NCBI GenBank assembly: GCA_946902985.2
Contig: OX336389.2
Span: 175,160,704-175,224,703, forward strand
Direction of reading: 5' to 3'
DNA: 64,000 nt
From: Meconema thalassinum
Lineage: Eukaryota; Arthropoda; Insecta; Orthoptera; Tettigoniidae
The notes beneath the pieces are model-generated. The model was given only the letters and a program-made list of their open reading frames with translations, was not told the DNA's origin and did not search any database. This document shows, one piece after another, positions 52,475 to 62,390 of the stretch (positions are counted from its first letter, which is position 1; each line of letters begins with the position of its first letter). Both the position numbers and the translations under genes were made by a program.

Positions 52475-53090
52475 CAGGGTGTGCGCGCCAGTAAACACGG
52501 CAAGCTAAGCCAGCTGTGACTAGCGCAGATCGCGGCCGCGTGCATCCGGTCCAGCCGTCGGTCGGCGCCCACTATCACACTTTTACCAAACATGTTCAAT
52601 AATGTGTACTTACAGAGCTCATAGGCGATGCTGAAAATGTCCTCCCTCTCTTGTAACACATACCTGACATCTTTTGATGAAAGAAGGTCTGTCAACTCTT
52701 ATTATTTACGGAGCCTGTTTCCTTGAATCGTTTAGCGAGCCTCCTAATTGTACTGGCATTAGGCACAGGTCTTCCTGGAAACTTGATTCAACCTTTTCGT
52801 CTTGTTTCAGAACAAGATTTTCTGCTTTTCATGTACGAATTATGGATCTACACACGTTCGCGCAATGTGAATTGGTGTCCAGGCATGACCAACACTCACA
52901 GTAATCACAATACTCACTAAACGTGGAAAACTAGCATCTAAGCTTTGCAGATACACGTGTGAACTAACGATATGAGTCAGAGGAGCGCGCCAACCACCGG
53001 CTGAACCGTGTACATGCGACCGCGATCTGTGCTAGTCACAGCCAACTTATCTTGCCGTGTTTATCGGGGCGCAAACACATAATGACCCTG
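52475..53090 (-). mobile_element. Deleted mariner-like element, copy 1
   Basis: Inverted termini of about 95 bp: 'caaacacggcaagctaagcc'-type sequence on the left and its complement on the right, ending CCCTG/TA at 53090. It is the same element as 53516-54153 in opposite orientation. It lies within a fold-back copy. The left outermost bases are rearranged (TT instead of TA before CAGGGTG). Confidence 0.8.
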
Positions 53091-53299
53091 TAGATTATTA
53101 ATTTCCTATTGCCTAAAATAAATACACAAATTATTTACACTTAATAAAACACTTCTCACACAAATAGTGTGTTTAATTGGATGACTAATTTTGTTCATCA
53201 AGCAAACATCATCAGATCCTTTTCACTTAATTGAGGTTCAGCGTACAGTATATGTATATAACACTTATAATTTTTCTAATGCAGCCAATGGTCATTTAT

Positions 53300-53510
53300 A
53301 TTAATTTCAGGACGGATCAGGGAAAGGATTTTGGGCGGAAATCTGCCGCGGATCTATGGAAAGGAACCATCTGGCATTTGCCTGGGGGTGAAAATGGGGA
53401 AACCACGAAAAACATTTTTCAGGACAGCCGAGGTGGGATTCAAACCCATGCTCTCCCAATGCCAGCGAGGCACGAGGTATCATGTTAGCGCTCTCTGCCA
53501 CCATGGCCAG
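53300..53510 (-). mobile_element. tRNA-derived SINE, fourth family
   Basis: The minus strand has an A-box-like TGGCAGAGAGCGC and a B box GGTTTGAATCC, followed by 'cacctcggctgtcctgaaaa' and 'gtttccccattttcacccc'. Shares the body with the copy at 16130-16365. Confidence 0.65.
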
Positions 53511-53515
53511 TTATA

Positions 53516-54153
53516 CAGGGTGATTATCTATGTGCGCCCCGATAAACACGGCAAGCTTAAGCCGGCTGTGACTGGCGCAAACCGCGACTGTGCGTACCCG
53601 GTTCAGCCGGTGGTTGGCACGCTCCACTAACTCATATCATTAGTTCACACGTGTATCTGCAAAGCTTAGATGCTAGTTTTCCACGTTTAGTGAGTATTGC
53701 GATTGTTGGTCATGCCTAGACACCAATTCACATTGCGCGAACGTGTGAATATCCATAATTCGTATATGAAAAGCAGAAAGTCTTGTTCTGAAACAAGACA
53801 AAAATTTTGAATCAAGTTTCAAGGAAGACCTCTGCCTAATGAGGAGGCTCGCTAAACGATTCAAGAAAACAGGCTCCGTAAATAATAAAATAGTTAACAG
53901 ACAACGTTCTTACAGAACAAAATTAGATGAGATCGTTGTCCATTCTTTCATTAGAAGATGTCAGGTGTGTGTTACAAGAGAGGGAGGACATTTTCCGCAT
54001 TGGATATGAGCACTAAGTACACATTATTGAAAATATTTGGTAAAAGTGTGCGCCAACCACTGGTTGCACCGTGTATGCACGCCTGCGATCTGCGCCAGTC
54101 ACAGCTGGCTTAGCTTGACGCGTTTATCAGGGCGCACATAGATCATGACCCTG
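53516..54153 (+). mobile_element. Deleted mariner-like element, copy 2
   Basis: Termini CAGGGTGATTATCTATGTGC and the complement of CAGGGTCATGATCTATGTGC, flanked by TA (53514-53515, 54154-54155). The interior encodes, in broken frames, KFQGRPLPNEEAR-like sequence, KRFKKTGSVNNKIVNRQRSY (N-terminal helix-turn-helix region) and directly after it RCQVCVTREGGHFPHWI with a stop, a mariner-type C-terminus. The catalytic core has been deleted, leaving a head-to-tail fusion in 638 bp. Confidence 0.88.
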
Positions 54154-54225
54154 TATATATCACTCGTGTACAACAGAATTTACAATTACTAAGCTACAGA
54201 AGTTTTTAATTGAACTTTGTAAAAA

Positions 54226-54448
54226 CATTGTGGTGTTTGAAGCCATATTTTCAGTGTTGCCTTAGTAAACAAGAGTTTAGTGCTTTTCAGTCGGTCAACA
54301 CGAATGTACCCAAAAGAGATGGGTTATGCCCTAATCCTGAAATAATCTTATCTATTAATCTCATGTAATTTATTTCAGGATTAGGGCATAACCCATCTCT
54401 TTTGGGTACATTCGTGTTGACCGACTGAAAAGCACTAAACTCTTGTTT
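54226..54448. mobile_element. Fold-back element, near-identical second copy
   Basis: Same 223-bp leader-plus-palindrome as at 19120-19342, with a slightly altered centre ('aataatcttatctattaatc'). The duplication ACTTTGTAAAAA is at 54214-54225 and 54449-54460, different from that of the other copy, which proves independent insertion. Confidence 0.92.
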
Positions 54449-54974
54449 ACTTTGTAAAAAGTCAGATCGTTTAACTAATTATTTTCTATTCCGTTAGTCT
54501 ATTACACTTTTATAAGTTTTGCATTTCTTGTTGAGAGTACTTTTAATGTGAATAAATATGAAAACCCTTTTGAATCGTTAACTTCTACCGAAGTGAACTT
54601 TTGAAGTGATTGTGTTCTAGACGGTTTTGTTAGTAACCATCATTATTCAATTTTCCTATTTACATGATTAGCTTATGTAGTTGGTTGGTTAGGTTAATCA
54701 CTTAAATGTAACTGCCACAGTGGGGAGTTAAGTGAAGTGGACGTCAGTACAGGAACTTCCGGGAAATCAACCAAGTCTACAAAACCACATTGTCAACTCA
54801 GTTGCATTTAAGTGTTTGTTTAAGTTAAGTTAACCTAACTAATCAACTACAAAAAATTAACAAAGTGAACAAAAAAAGTACTAACAACAAAAGACAACAA
54901 TAATAGAAGTGTAATGGACTAATGGAATAAAAACAATTCGTTAAGAGAACTGACTAGTTATGAAGTTTAATTAA

Positions 54975-55771
54975 GGGCCTTTTTTCACCAACGTCAACTA
55001 TCTCTTAATTTATCATGAAACGTTATTTAACATTGCACGGTCATTTCACCAAACAGAAATACTCGTTAACTTACCACTAACAAGGAATTACGTTAAATGG
55101 CCAAATCTGGCCACTCAACTCTCTAAAGCATCTTTAAAGTGGCGGGAAAAAGCTGAACTGTGCCATGAGCAGCTCACAATGGCGGTTTGTTTCCGAGTTT
55201 GACACGAACTTTCATCCATATGAATATAAAATATGATTATGACAATGAAATTATAAAAGATCCACACATTACTAAGTTTTAATACCAAGAAAGACGAATA
55301 CGAAAATTTAAAAAAATATATATCCGAAGTGGGATTTGAACTCCTTCCAGCGCTGCATAATAAACTCACAGTCTGACCTCAACCGCTTACGCTACGAAGA
55401 CAACTGAATGAGCACGTCCTATAAAGGCATGTATTTACATAACTGCCAGTTTTCCTAAATACTTTCTTCATATCATTTTAAGCTTTTGCCACGAATAAGG
55501 TCTTCTGTATTTCCCTTCCTTATGTTCCAGAAAGTCTCAAGGAAGCATCGCAAACAACGATCAGTGCTAGAGGGTTCTTGTTCTGTCCGCCATGCTCTCC
55601 AAGATGAAGCCGAGTCTACGCATGCGCGAGAACCGTAAATCTTATTTAAGTAATTGCGAACCCGAATGGCCTCGTGAAATGCATCGAAGATCATCATGCA
55701 TTAAATCTCGTATTTAAGTTAAATGGGAAATAACTAAATAATTATTAGTAAAGAGTTGGTGAAAACTGTCC
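54975..55771. mobile_element. Harbinger-like MITE carrying a tRNA-like segment
   Basis: The left end GGGCCTTTTTTCACCAACG and right end (complement of GGACAGTTTTCACCAACTC) are imperfect inverted repeats. TAA flanks both (54972-54974, 55772-55774). At 55325-55405 the minus strand has GTAGCGTAAGCGGTTGAGG and GAGTTCAAATCCCAC, spaced like Pol III A and B boxes. No transposase. Confidence 0.7.
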
Positions 55772-55977
55772 TAAATACTTCTGTAACTTAATTGTAAATC
55801 CTGTTAAACATTAGTTTCATATACAGTACATATCCACTGCACTGAAATGAAATCTACGTGAGCAGGATCTGATGATGTTCACTTGACAGACAAAGCTAGT
55901 CATCCAATTAAACCCCCCATTTGTGTGAGAAGTCTTAATTCATGTATTTATTTCAGGCACTAGGAAATTAATTGTAA

Positions 55978-56255
55978 TGTCATCGTGCCAGGAGATAGCA
56001 GTTCAACCTGCTGCGACAGGTGCGGGTACGCATGCGCGGCCCGCCTATTCCAAACCTAAATATATCTGCTTCCCGCATGCCAATGGTTGTTATAGCAGCA
56101 GACGACACGCACCCAGTGAAAGAAGGAATGTGCTGAGTGAGTGGAGCAAGTGGTGACCAACTTAAATGTTTTTGGAATGCGCGATACGCAGTGAGCGGGA
56201 AGACATCTGCAGTTCAAACCCAACTGCCACCTCCTGGTGCGATATCAATAACTCC
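55978..56255. mobile_element. MITE, copy 2 (GCGCCAGGAGATGG family)
   Basis: 'atcgtgccaggagatagcag' at the left and 'aactgccacctcctggtgcg' at the right are inverted; the interior matches 33640-33895 over its whole length, with a 20-base extra segment ('gcagcagacgacacgcaccc'). Confidence 0.82.
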
Positions 56256-56370
56256 TCACCCTATCTAATTGGACACTCTCGTGATGACTGATTGGAAAGC
56301 TTCTGCTAATAGATTAATTAAGCAACACTGAAGAAATGGCTTCTAATATTTTAATACAATAATATTACAA

Positions 56371-56996
56371 CCATTACAAGTTGTGAAAAGCTTCAAATAC
56401 TTAGGGAGTGTCCTAACAGATGATGGAAGGATAAGTGAGGAAGTTGGTAAGAGGATCCAACAAGCAAATGGGTTTTACCAGAGTATGAGGGGTCTGGTGT
56501 GGAACCAGGAAGTTCCCGAGAAATGTAAAAGAATCTTGTATTCAGCATATTACACACCTATATTCACGTATGCAGCAGGCACGTGGACAACAACTAAACG
56601 GGAGGAAAGTAGAATCCAGGCAGCAGAGATGAAGTTTCTTAGAGGTATAATTGGAAAAACCCGCAGAGACAAAATCAGAAACAAGGAAATTAGGGAGAAA
56701 ACAGGATTCCCAAAGTTACAAGACAAAATCGAGATCAGTAAGCTAAAATGGTATGGACATATGATGTGAATGGGAGAAGACAGAGTCCCAAAGCAATTAT
56801 TCACTGAGGAAGTCAAGGGAAGGCGCCAAAGGGGAAGGCCGAGGATGAGGTGGATGGATGCAGTGAAGGAGAGCATTGAGAAAAGAGGAGTGAAAGTGGA
56901 AGAGGGACGAGAGTGGTGGAGAGACAAAAAAGTATGGAGGTCCTTGATTCACACCACGACCCAGATCACTGGAACCGGGAAATGAAGAAGAAGAAG
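56371..56996 (+). pseudogene. LINE 3' end, 5'-truncated, 10-bp target duplication
   Basis: The frame reads VVKSFKYLGSVLTDDGRISE, YTPIFTYAAGTWTTTKREES, KLKWYGHMM, stop, then GRRQRGRPRMRWMDAVKESI and WWRDKKVWRSLIH, colinear with residues about 520-710 of the intact LINE at 59456-61621. It ends in (GAA)n. AATATTACAA is present at 56361-56370 and 56997-57006. Only one stop interrupts it, so the insertion is young. Confidence 0.92.
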
Positions 56997-57144
56997 AATA
57001 TTACAAGATTTTTCTGCTGTCCAATTTCACCCACGTATGAACATAACAGAAAGACATGCTTGCATACAAATACAAATAAAATGGTTTCCATTTTAAGAAA
57101 CACATAATAAAGCTACCATAGAAGAATAAAACTGTTATACATAC

Positions 57145-57374
57145 CACTATTATTATTGCTGTTATTGCTGCCCTTGCCGACGATGGCTCGGTCTTGCTGG
57201 CCCCGACGAGGTAGGGAATTGGAATTTGTGTCGATGGCCAGTGCTGGGCCAGGTCGTTGCTGTTGGCTGGTGTGCATCACAGTCTGTACGCTCTCGTATT
57301 CGTAGAAGTTGGAAACAGGACGGTGTGATTCACGATTATCCCGCCGTTGGGAATGATAATGTTGCTGACGTCGA
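57145..57374 (-). CDS. Penultimate exon of the low-complexity host protein
   Basis: Flanked by an acceptor (ATTACTTTCAG/T at 57375) and a donor (TAGTG/GTATGT at 57144). It encodes RRQQHYHSQRRDNRESHRPV, SNFYEYESVQTVMHTSQQQR, PGPALAIDTNSNSLPRRGQQ and DRAIVGKGSNNSNNNS. Length 230 = one base of a split codon, 76 codons, and one base that joins the next exon. Low-complexity Q/N/S-rich with a conserved-looking FYEYESVQ core. Nothing in it suggests a transposon. Upstream exons were not recognised before 64000. Confidence 0.7.
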
Positions 57375-57967
57375 CTGAAAGTAATATAATATTTTAGATT
57401 GCTGAACAAAGGAACTGAATTTCATAAATTAGTAATGAAATGCTAAACCTAATGAAACTAGTATTCTATTATGGAACTGTTACTTCAAAATGTGCAGCAC
57501 CAGAAGGATGAGTAGAGACTATACCTATGAAAGGGAATGATAAGATAACGAGCAGGATTTAGGATAGCAACTCATCTTCATTATCATCTCCTGGGTACTT
57601 GATGGAATGGAAATCCCTGCATTTCATTAATTTCCTTCAATCCTCAGGCATTGAATGCAAATTTCATTAATATGGCAAATAACAGCCTCGCACCATCAAC
57701 TGCAGTACTTGGCAAAAGCTCATCATCATAATATATGGCTACACACAAGCCTTCTAAAGTGCCTAGTTTGATCGAGATCTTATTTCCACTTAATAGAAGG
57801 GGACTAATACTGTATGTTCATTTTACTCCTATCTTCAGGCATGAAACAATTTCTTATTTCTGATATGGAGTGTCTTCATACTAACAAGCCTACACACACA
57901 GCCAAGGCAACCGGCCAAGGCTAATAATTAAGGAAGATAAACCAGATGTCAGTTATTGCATTTAGTG
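57375..57967. other. Upstream intron sequence, no feature
   Basis: AT-rich DNA on the 5' side of the host exon, with no frame or repeat that I can name. Confidence 0.5.
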
Positions 57968-58632
57968 CAGGGCCATCCAGACAGCGCTCCGGCCGCGTTC
58001 TAAGCCTGTGCTCCGAGCGCATTGTTGGTAGGTAGTTTCAGAAGTGGTGGGAGAAGCTTGGCTGGCTGAGCGCGCTGAAGTGTGCAGCCGATCCATCAGT
58101 CGCTAGTCTAGTCCAATGCGCTTTGTTGACAGCGTGTAAATAAATCAGTTTCGCAGTGGTCATGACTGAACAGCATACAAAAAAAGGAGTGGTGAAGCAG
58201 CAGTCTTTAAAGCAGAATGGGAAATTTCATTTTTCTGTACAGCTTATAAAGGGCATGCCAAATGTTTAGTGTGCAACAGAGATGTAATGTGTTACAAAGA
58301 ACACAATTTGTTGTTGAATTTTCCTCTCTAATTTATGTTCACATTTCAGTTTGGAATAAATCACAATATTCTTTACTCAACACTTGTGATCGTTTCCTGC
58401 ACATTCCATACATCGGAATACCATTTGATTTGTATATGCGGTATATTTGTTATGGCAAAACAGCCCCATAATTATGTCAACAATCCCACAAGAGCCGTCG
58501 GCAGCACGACTGTACGTACGTATCTAGTCAGCGTGGTCCGAATATCGTCCATCTCCTCGCTGCCACAGTGTAGTGGTGGTAGGGGAAGGAGCGCGGCCAT
58601 GCTCCCGGAGCAACAATGACTGGATGGCCCTC
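57968..58632 (+). mobile_element. Internally deleted hAT element
   Basis: Inverted ends CAGGGCCATCCAG and the complement (ctggatggccct), with 'gctccg'-rich subterminal motifs. Flanks ATTTAGTG and GTTTAGAG agree at six of eight positions. Inside, KAEWEISFFCTAYKGHAKCL, VCNRDVMCYKEHNL (58213-58310) is the BED-like zinc finger at the start of GTF2IRD2-type hAT transposases. Nothing of the catalytic domain remains. Confidence 0.78.
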
Positions 58633-59448
58633 GTTTAGAGGCTTGGCAAATCATGGTTATCAGGTACATGTACTTACAGCATGAAAACAGTTGAAATAGG
58701 AAAACGTTTTCAAGAATGACCAACAGTGGGATTTGAACCCACCTATCTTCCAAGTCGATCAAGAGAAACTAACATGACTAGCACCTTAAAATGCTGAGTT
58801 ACACTAAATAAGGAGTATTATGTTATGTACCGGTATATAATCAAATCCTTTCTGTCTGTACATTCTGAATTTTTGGTTTATACTTCTTTTTTATTTTAAA
58901 TATAGCCTTGGTATAAGTGATGTCTGTTATGGGATCATGTCAGAACTACTGGAGTGAATGGCATGAGAATTGGTATTTAAGTACAGATCACAAATTATTT
59001 GCATTATACTCGTACAATGGGATGAGGGGATAAGAGAAAGCCTTAAATTAATTTTTGCTCTTTTCTTCAAACCAATTGGTTCGTTTTAGACATTGTATAC
59101 AACAAAAATCATTGCAAATGTAATTATGAACATTATTTTAGCCAAAGTAATAATTTATATAGAATGAACCCTGACTGATATAAATGTAAGAAACGCTGCA
59201 TTCTTACCCTCTTTTCATACACGACAACGCACTTAGTTATTGATAAATTCCTCTATTCTTTCCATACTTCGCATGTAAAAGTGAGAATCATTTATGTCGA
59301 CAGTACTGTTCCATCCCGACATAGATGTGGACTCCACTGTAGCTCCAGAATTCTGTGTGCTGGTGGATTGTATATTTCTCTCAAAAACTGTTTTATGTAT
59401 ATTGTTGTCATCCCAACTCCACTTCCTGATCATCAGAAGTATGTTGTC
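58633..59448. other. No confirmed gene; one unassigned minus-strand frame
   Basis: At 58715-58765 the minus strand has GGGTTCAAATCCCACTG, a tRNA-like B box without an A box at proper distance. The minus-strand frame 59233-59445 (VFERNIQSTSTQNSGATVES, TSMSGWNSTVDINDSHFYMR) has gene-like composition and lies just beyond the LINE tail. It could be an exon, but splice sites do not connect in phase with 57374. Confidence 0.35.
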
Positions 59449-59455
59449 ATCATCA

Positions 59456-61650
59456 TCATCTTGCACAGTTTCCAGCCACTGGCCGGGTCTGTTTGGAACA
59501 CAAGCCTCTCCAACGTCTTCTGTCTTCCCACCATCTCTCAGCCTCCACCCTTGTCCAGTCTTCTCCTCTCTTCTTCATGCTTTCTTCCACCCCCGTCAGC
59601 CACCTGTCTCTCGGTTTCTTTCCTTCCCACGTCTCGTGTATCCTCCTGGGTATCCTCTTCTCCTCCATTCGTTTTACATGTCCATACCATCTAAGTCTAG
59701 ATTTCTCTATACCATCCTGTAATGGTTCCTCCTTCATTAATTCTCTGGTCCTCTCATTTCTTATTCTGTCCCTCTTTGTAGCTCCAACACTGCTTCTCAA
59801 GAACCTTATCTTACTGGCCTGTATTCTGCTCTTCTCCCTTCCTTTCATAACCCAGGTCTCCGAGGCATATGTCAGGATAGAGACATAGTACGTCCGATAT
59901 ATGATCTTTTTGCTGTTCTGAGGGACATCCTTGCTCCATAACATGCTTCTCACACTCCTCCGAAATGCTTCTGCCTGTCTCCCCCGCTCATTTATTTCTC
60001 TATCGTTTCTTCCATTATCTTGTATCAGGCTTCCCAGATACTTGAAACTCTCCACTTTCTTCAGCTGTTCCCCACCAATTGTTATCCCTGTTGTGGTTCT
60101 TTTCTTCTTCCTTGTTGTGATCACCATCTCACTCTTATTTATGCTAAATTTCTTCCCATAGCCTTGTATTATTCCTTCCCACACGTCCAACTGTTCCTGT
60201 ACCTCCTCCTCCTTGTTTCCCCAAATCATCAAATCATCTGCAAACACCACTGCTTTCATCTTTCCTTCCCCAATTACTTGTGTCAACCGAGTCATTATGT
60301 CATCCATCACCACAATGAAAAGTAACGGTGACAGTGCACTTCCCTGTTTCAGGCCGTTTCTCTGTTCCAACCAGTCAGAACTCTCTCCTCCGACATTCAC
60401 ACAGCTCACGCTTCCCTTGTACATCTCCTTTATCCTCCTTATAGTCCATTTTTCTACTCCTCTATCCTCCAGGGACTTCCATACTTTGTTTCTGCACACT
60501 CTGTCATATGCTTTCTCAATGTCCAGGAAGGCCATCAGTAGATCTGTTCCATACTCATAGTGCTGTTCTTGTAACTGCCTTACAGCAAAAATCAAATCCA
60601 CTGTGGACCTTCCTGCTCTGAAGCCATGTTGTTCTTCCATCATCCCTCCTTCTATCCTTGTCCTAATTCTCTTTTCCAAAACTTTCTCGAAGATCTTTGC
60701 ACAATGACTCATCAGTGTTATTCCCCGATAGTTTCTGCATTCTGTTCTACTACCTTTCTTGAAGATCGGGACAATTATTCCCTTTTTCCAGTCCTCTGGG
60801 GTCTTTCTTTCCTTCCATGCTGTCTTCATCACTCGGTACAACCATTGTATCCCCACCTCTCCTGCCGCTCTCACCATCTCCACACTCAACTCATCCAAAC
60901 CCGGTGCCTTCCCTCCTTTCATTTTCCTCACTGCATTTTCCACTTCTTTCCATGTTAAGTCCTTTTCTGTTTGCACTTCATCTTCCTCTTCCCCGGTTTT
61001 TTCCTCCTCGCCGTGGTTTCCATTTGGGTTCAGGAGTTCTTCAAAATATTCTTTCCACATTTTCTTCAGTTCTTCCCTATTTTCTATCTCTTGTCCCCTT
61101 TTGTTCACCATTCTAACATAATCTGTAGGATCCTTCTGCCTCTTATTCTTTACCATCCCATACAGGACCTTTTTTGTACCTTCACTATCCTCCTTCATCA
61201 TCTTTGTCCACTCTTCCATCCACTTTCTTCTCTCCTCAGCCACTACTCTCTTTGCCTCCTTCTTTCTTTCCTGGTACTCTTCCCTCGTCTCTACCGTCCT
61301 ATTTTGATACCACCTCCTAAAGGCTCTATTCTTTTCCCTTATTATTTCTTTTGTCTTCTCATTCCACCATGGTGTTTCCTTCCACCTCTTCTTACTACTT
61401 GTCCTCCCACATACTGCTTCTGCTGCACCTACTAGTGTCTTCTTAAATCTAGCCCATTCCTCTTCCACCCCTCTTTCTTCATCTGTTGGAATTCCTTCCT
61501 TTACCATTTTGAGGTACTCGACCCTTCTATCTCCTTCTTTCATTTTCCATATCCTTATACGTCTTTCCTGGTTCTCAGTCCCTTTCTTCTCCTTAGTCCC
61601 TCTCAGGTTCATTACCAGCAATCGATGGTCGCTATCCAGGTTCTTCGATG
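59456..61650 (-). CDS. Non-LTR retrotransposon reverse transcriptase, intact 721-codon frame
   Basis: A long uninterrupted minus-strand frame. Just upstream of the first Met the frame still encodes LDSDHRLLV, the end of an apurinic-type endonuclease (SDH motif), so the listed Met (61621) is internal and the element is cut in its endonuclease. Residues 1-200 are basic and coiled. RT motifs follow: KAPGLDELSVEMV (239-), IVPIFKKGSRTECRNYRGI (283-), FLDIEKAYDRV (365-, catalytic Asp), GLKQGSALSPLLF (423-) and FADDLMIW (460-, catalytic pair). The C-terminal part (YASETW, LRWYGH, RDRWLTGVEESM) is followed by a (GAT)n tail at 59448-59460. It resembles RTE-like families. Fragments of it lie at 567-757, 45735-45842 and 56371-56996. 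It lacks a full endonuclease and is probably immobile by itself. Confidence 0.88.
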
Positions 61651-62390
61651 GTGGGCAGGTAGCAGGTAGGGACCCTCTTCGGAGGTAGCCCTACCCAGGG
61701 AGTGGCGCCCCTGCCTATGTGAGTCCCAGAGCACACTGGCCCGGTGTGTATCATCTGGTAAGGGTCCCAGCTCAGGGTTACGAGTGAAGACCTCAACGGC
61801 AGTGAAGGCGGAGAAGATGAACTTCGGTACGGCGGAGCTGGCGGATGGGGCACATGTGTTTAGGCCCAACGGCAAAGCGGGCGGAAGAAGAATCCATTAC
61901 TTTTATGGTTCCCAACGGTCGTGAAGGCGGAAGAGGCCATGCCAGACGAATTGGCTGTGAAGGCGCACCTCAGTAATATTTTGAGTCTGCGGCAGTTCGT
62001 TGCAGTCTCTGTGTCTGGTCTTGCATGTCTCATTCCATATGTGCCGCAGGACACGACTCCGAGATCATAGTGAGTGGGTCACTTCCTGGCAAGTTGTGAT
62101 CCACCCTAAACAAATACATGCCAGTGGCAATTCTTCCATCAGTCACTTATTTTCTAAAGTCCAACGGCGATGGGATATGGATGGTGGGGGCAGGTTATGG
62201 GTGTAACTGGAAGCCCCTAGTTCGGACCTGCACGTTGGCAGCAGATGTGTGATGGTCGTCTTCTGGAGACTCTGTGACTACTCAGGAATTCGGTCCTGCA
62301 TCTGTGTTTGGGCAGGCCTATTTAGGATCACCGCTGCCCACCCCACATGGGGAAGGCCCTAGAAAAGGTGGGCTAAACATCAGAAGTCAC
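61651..62390 (+). other. 5' region of the plus-strand LINE
   Basis: GC-richer than its surroundings with repeated 'gaaggcgga' and 'ccaacgg' words. It leads into the coding frame below and begins where similarity to the minus-strand LINE stops. Probably the 5' untranslated region/internal promoter. No conserved core promoter element identified. Confidence 0.5.

Larger units (their letters stand above)
48462..57144 (-). other. 8.7-kb intron of the host gene, filled with transposons
   Basis: Bounded by the donor TAGTG/GTATGT (57145/57144) and the acceptor TTCTGTAG/G (48462/48461). It contains hAT, mariner-type, SINE, fold-back, Harbinger-like and LINE insertions listed separately. Stretches without assignment are 50420-51320, 51670-52470, 53095-53300 and 54465-54970. 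Confidence 0.65.

Noticed and set aside
59233..59466. Minus-strand frame with gene-like composition next to the LINE tail
   Set aside because: Kept only as an unassigned note: no recognised domain, and available donors do not match the phase required by the exon at 57374.
59281..61435. Many proline/serine-rich plus-strand frames
   Set aside because: Antisense shadows of the intact LINE reverse transcriptase.
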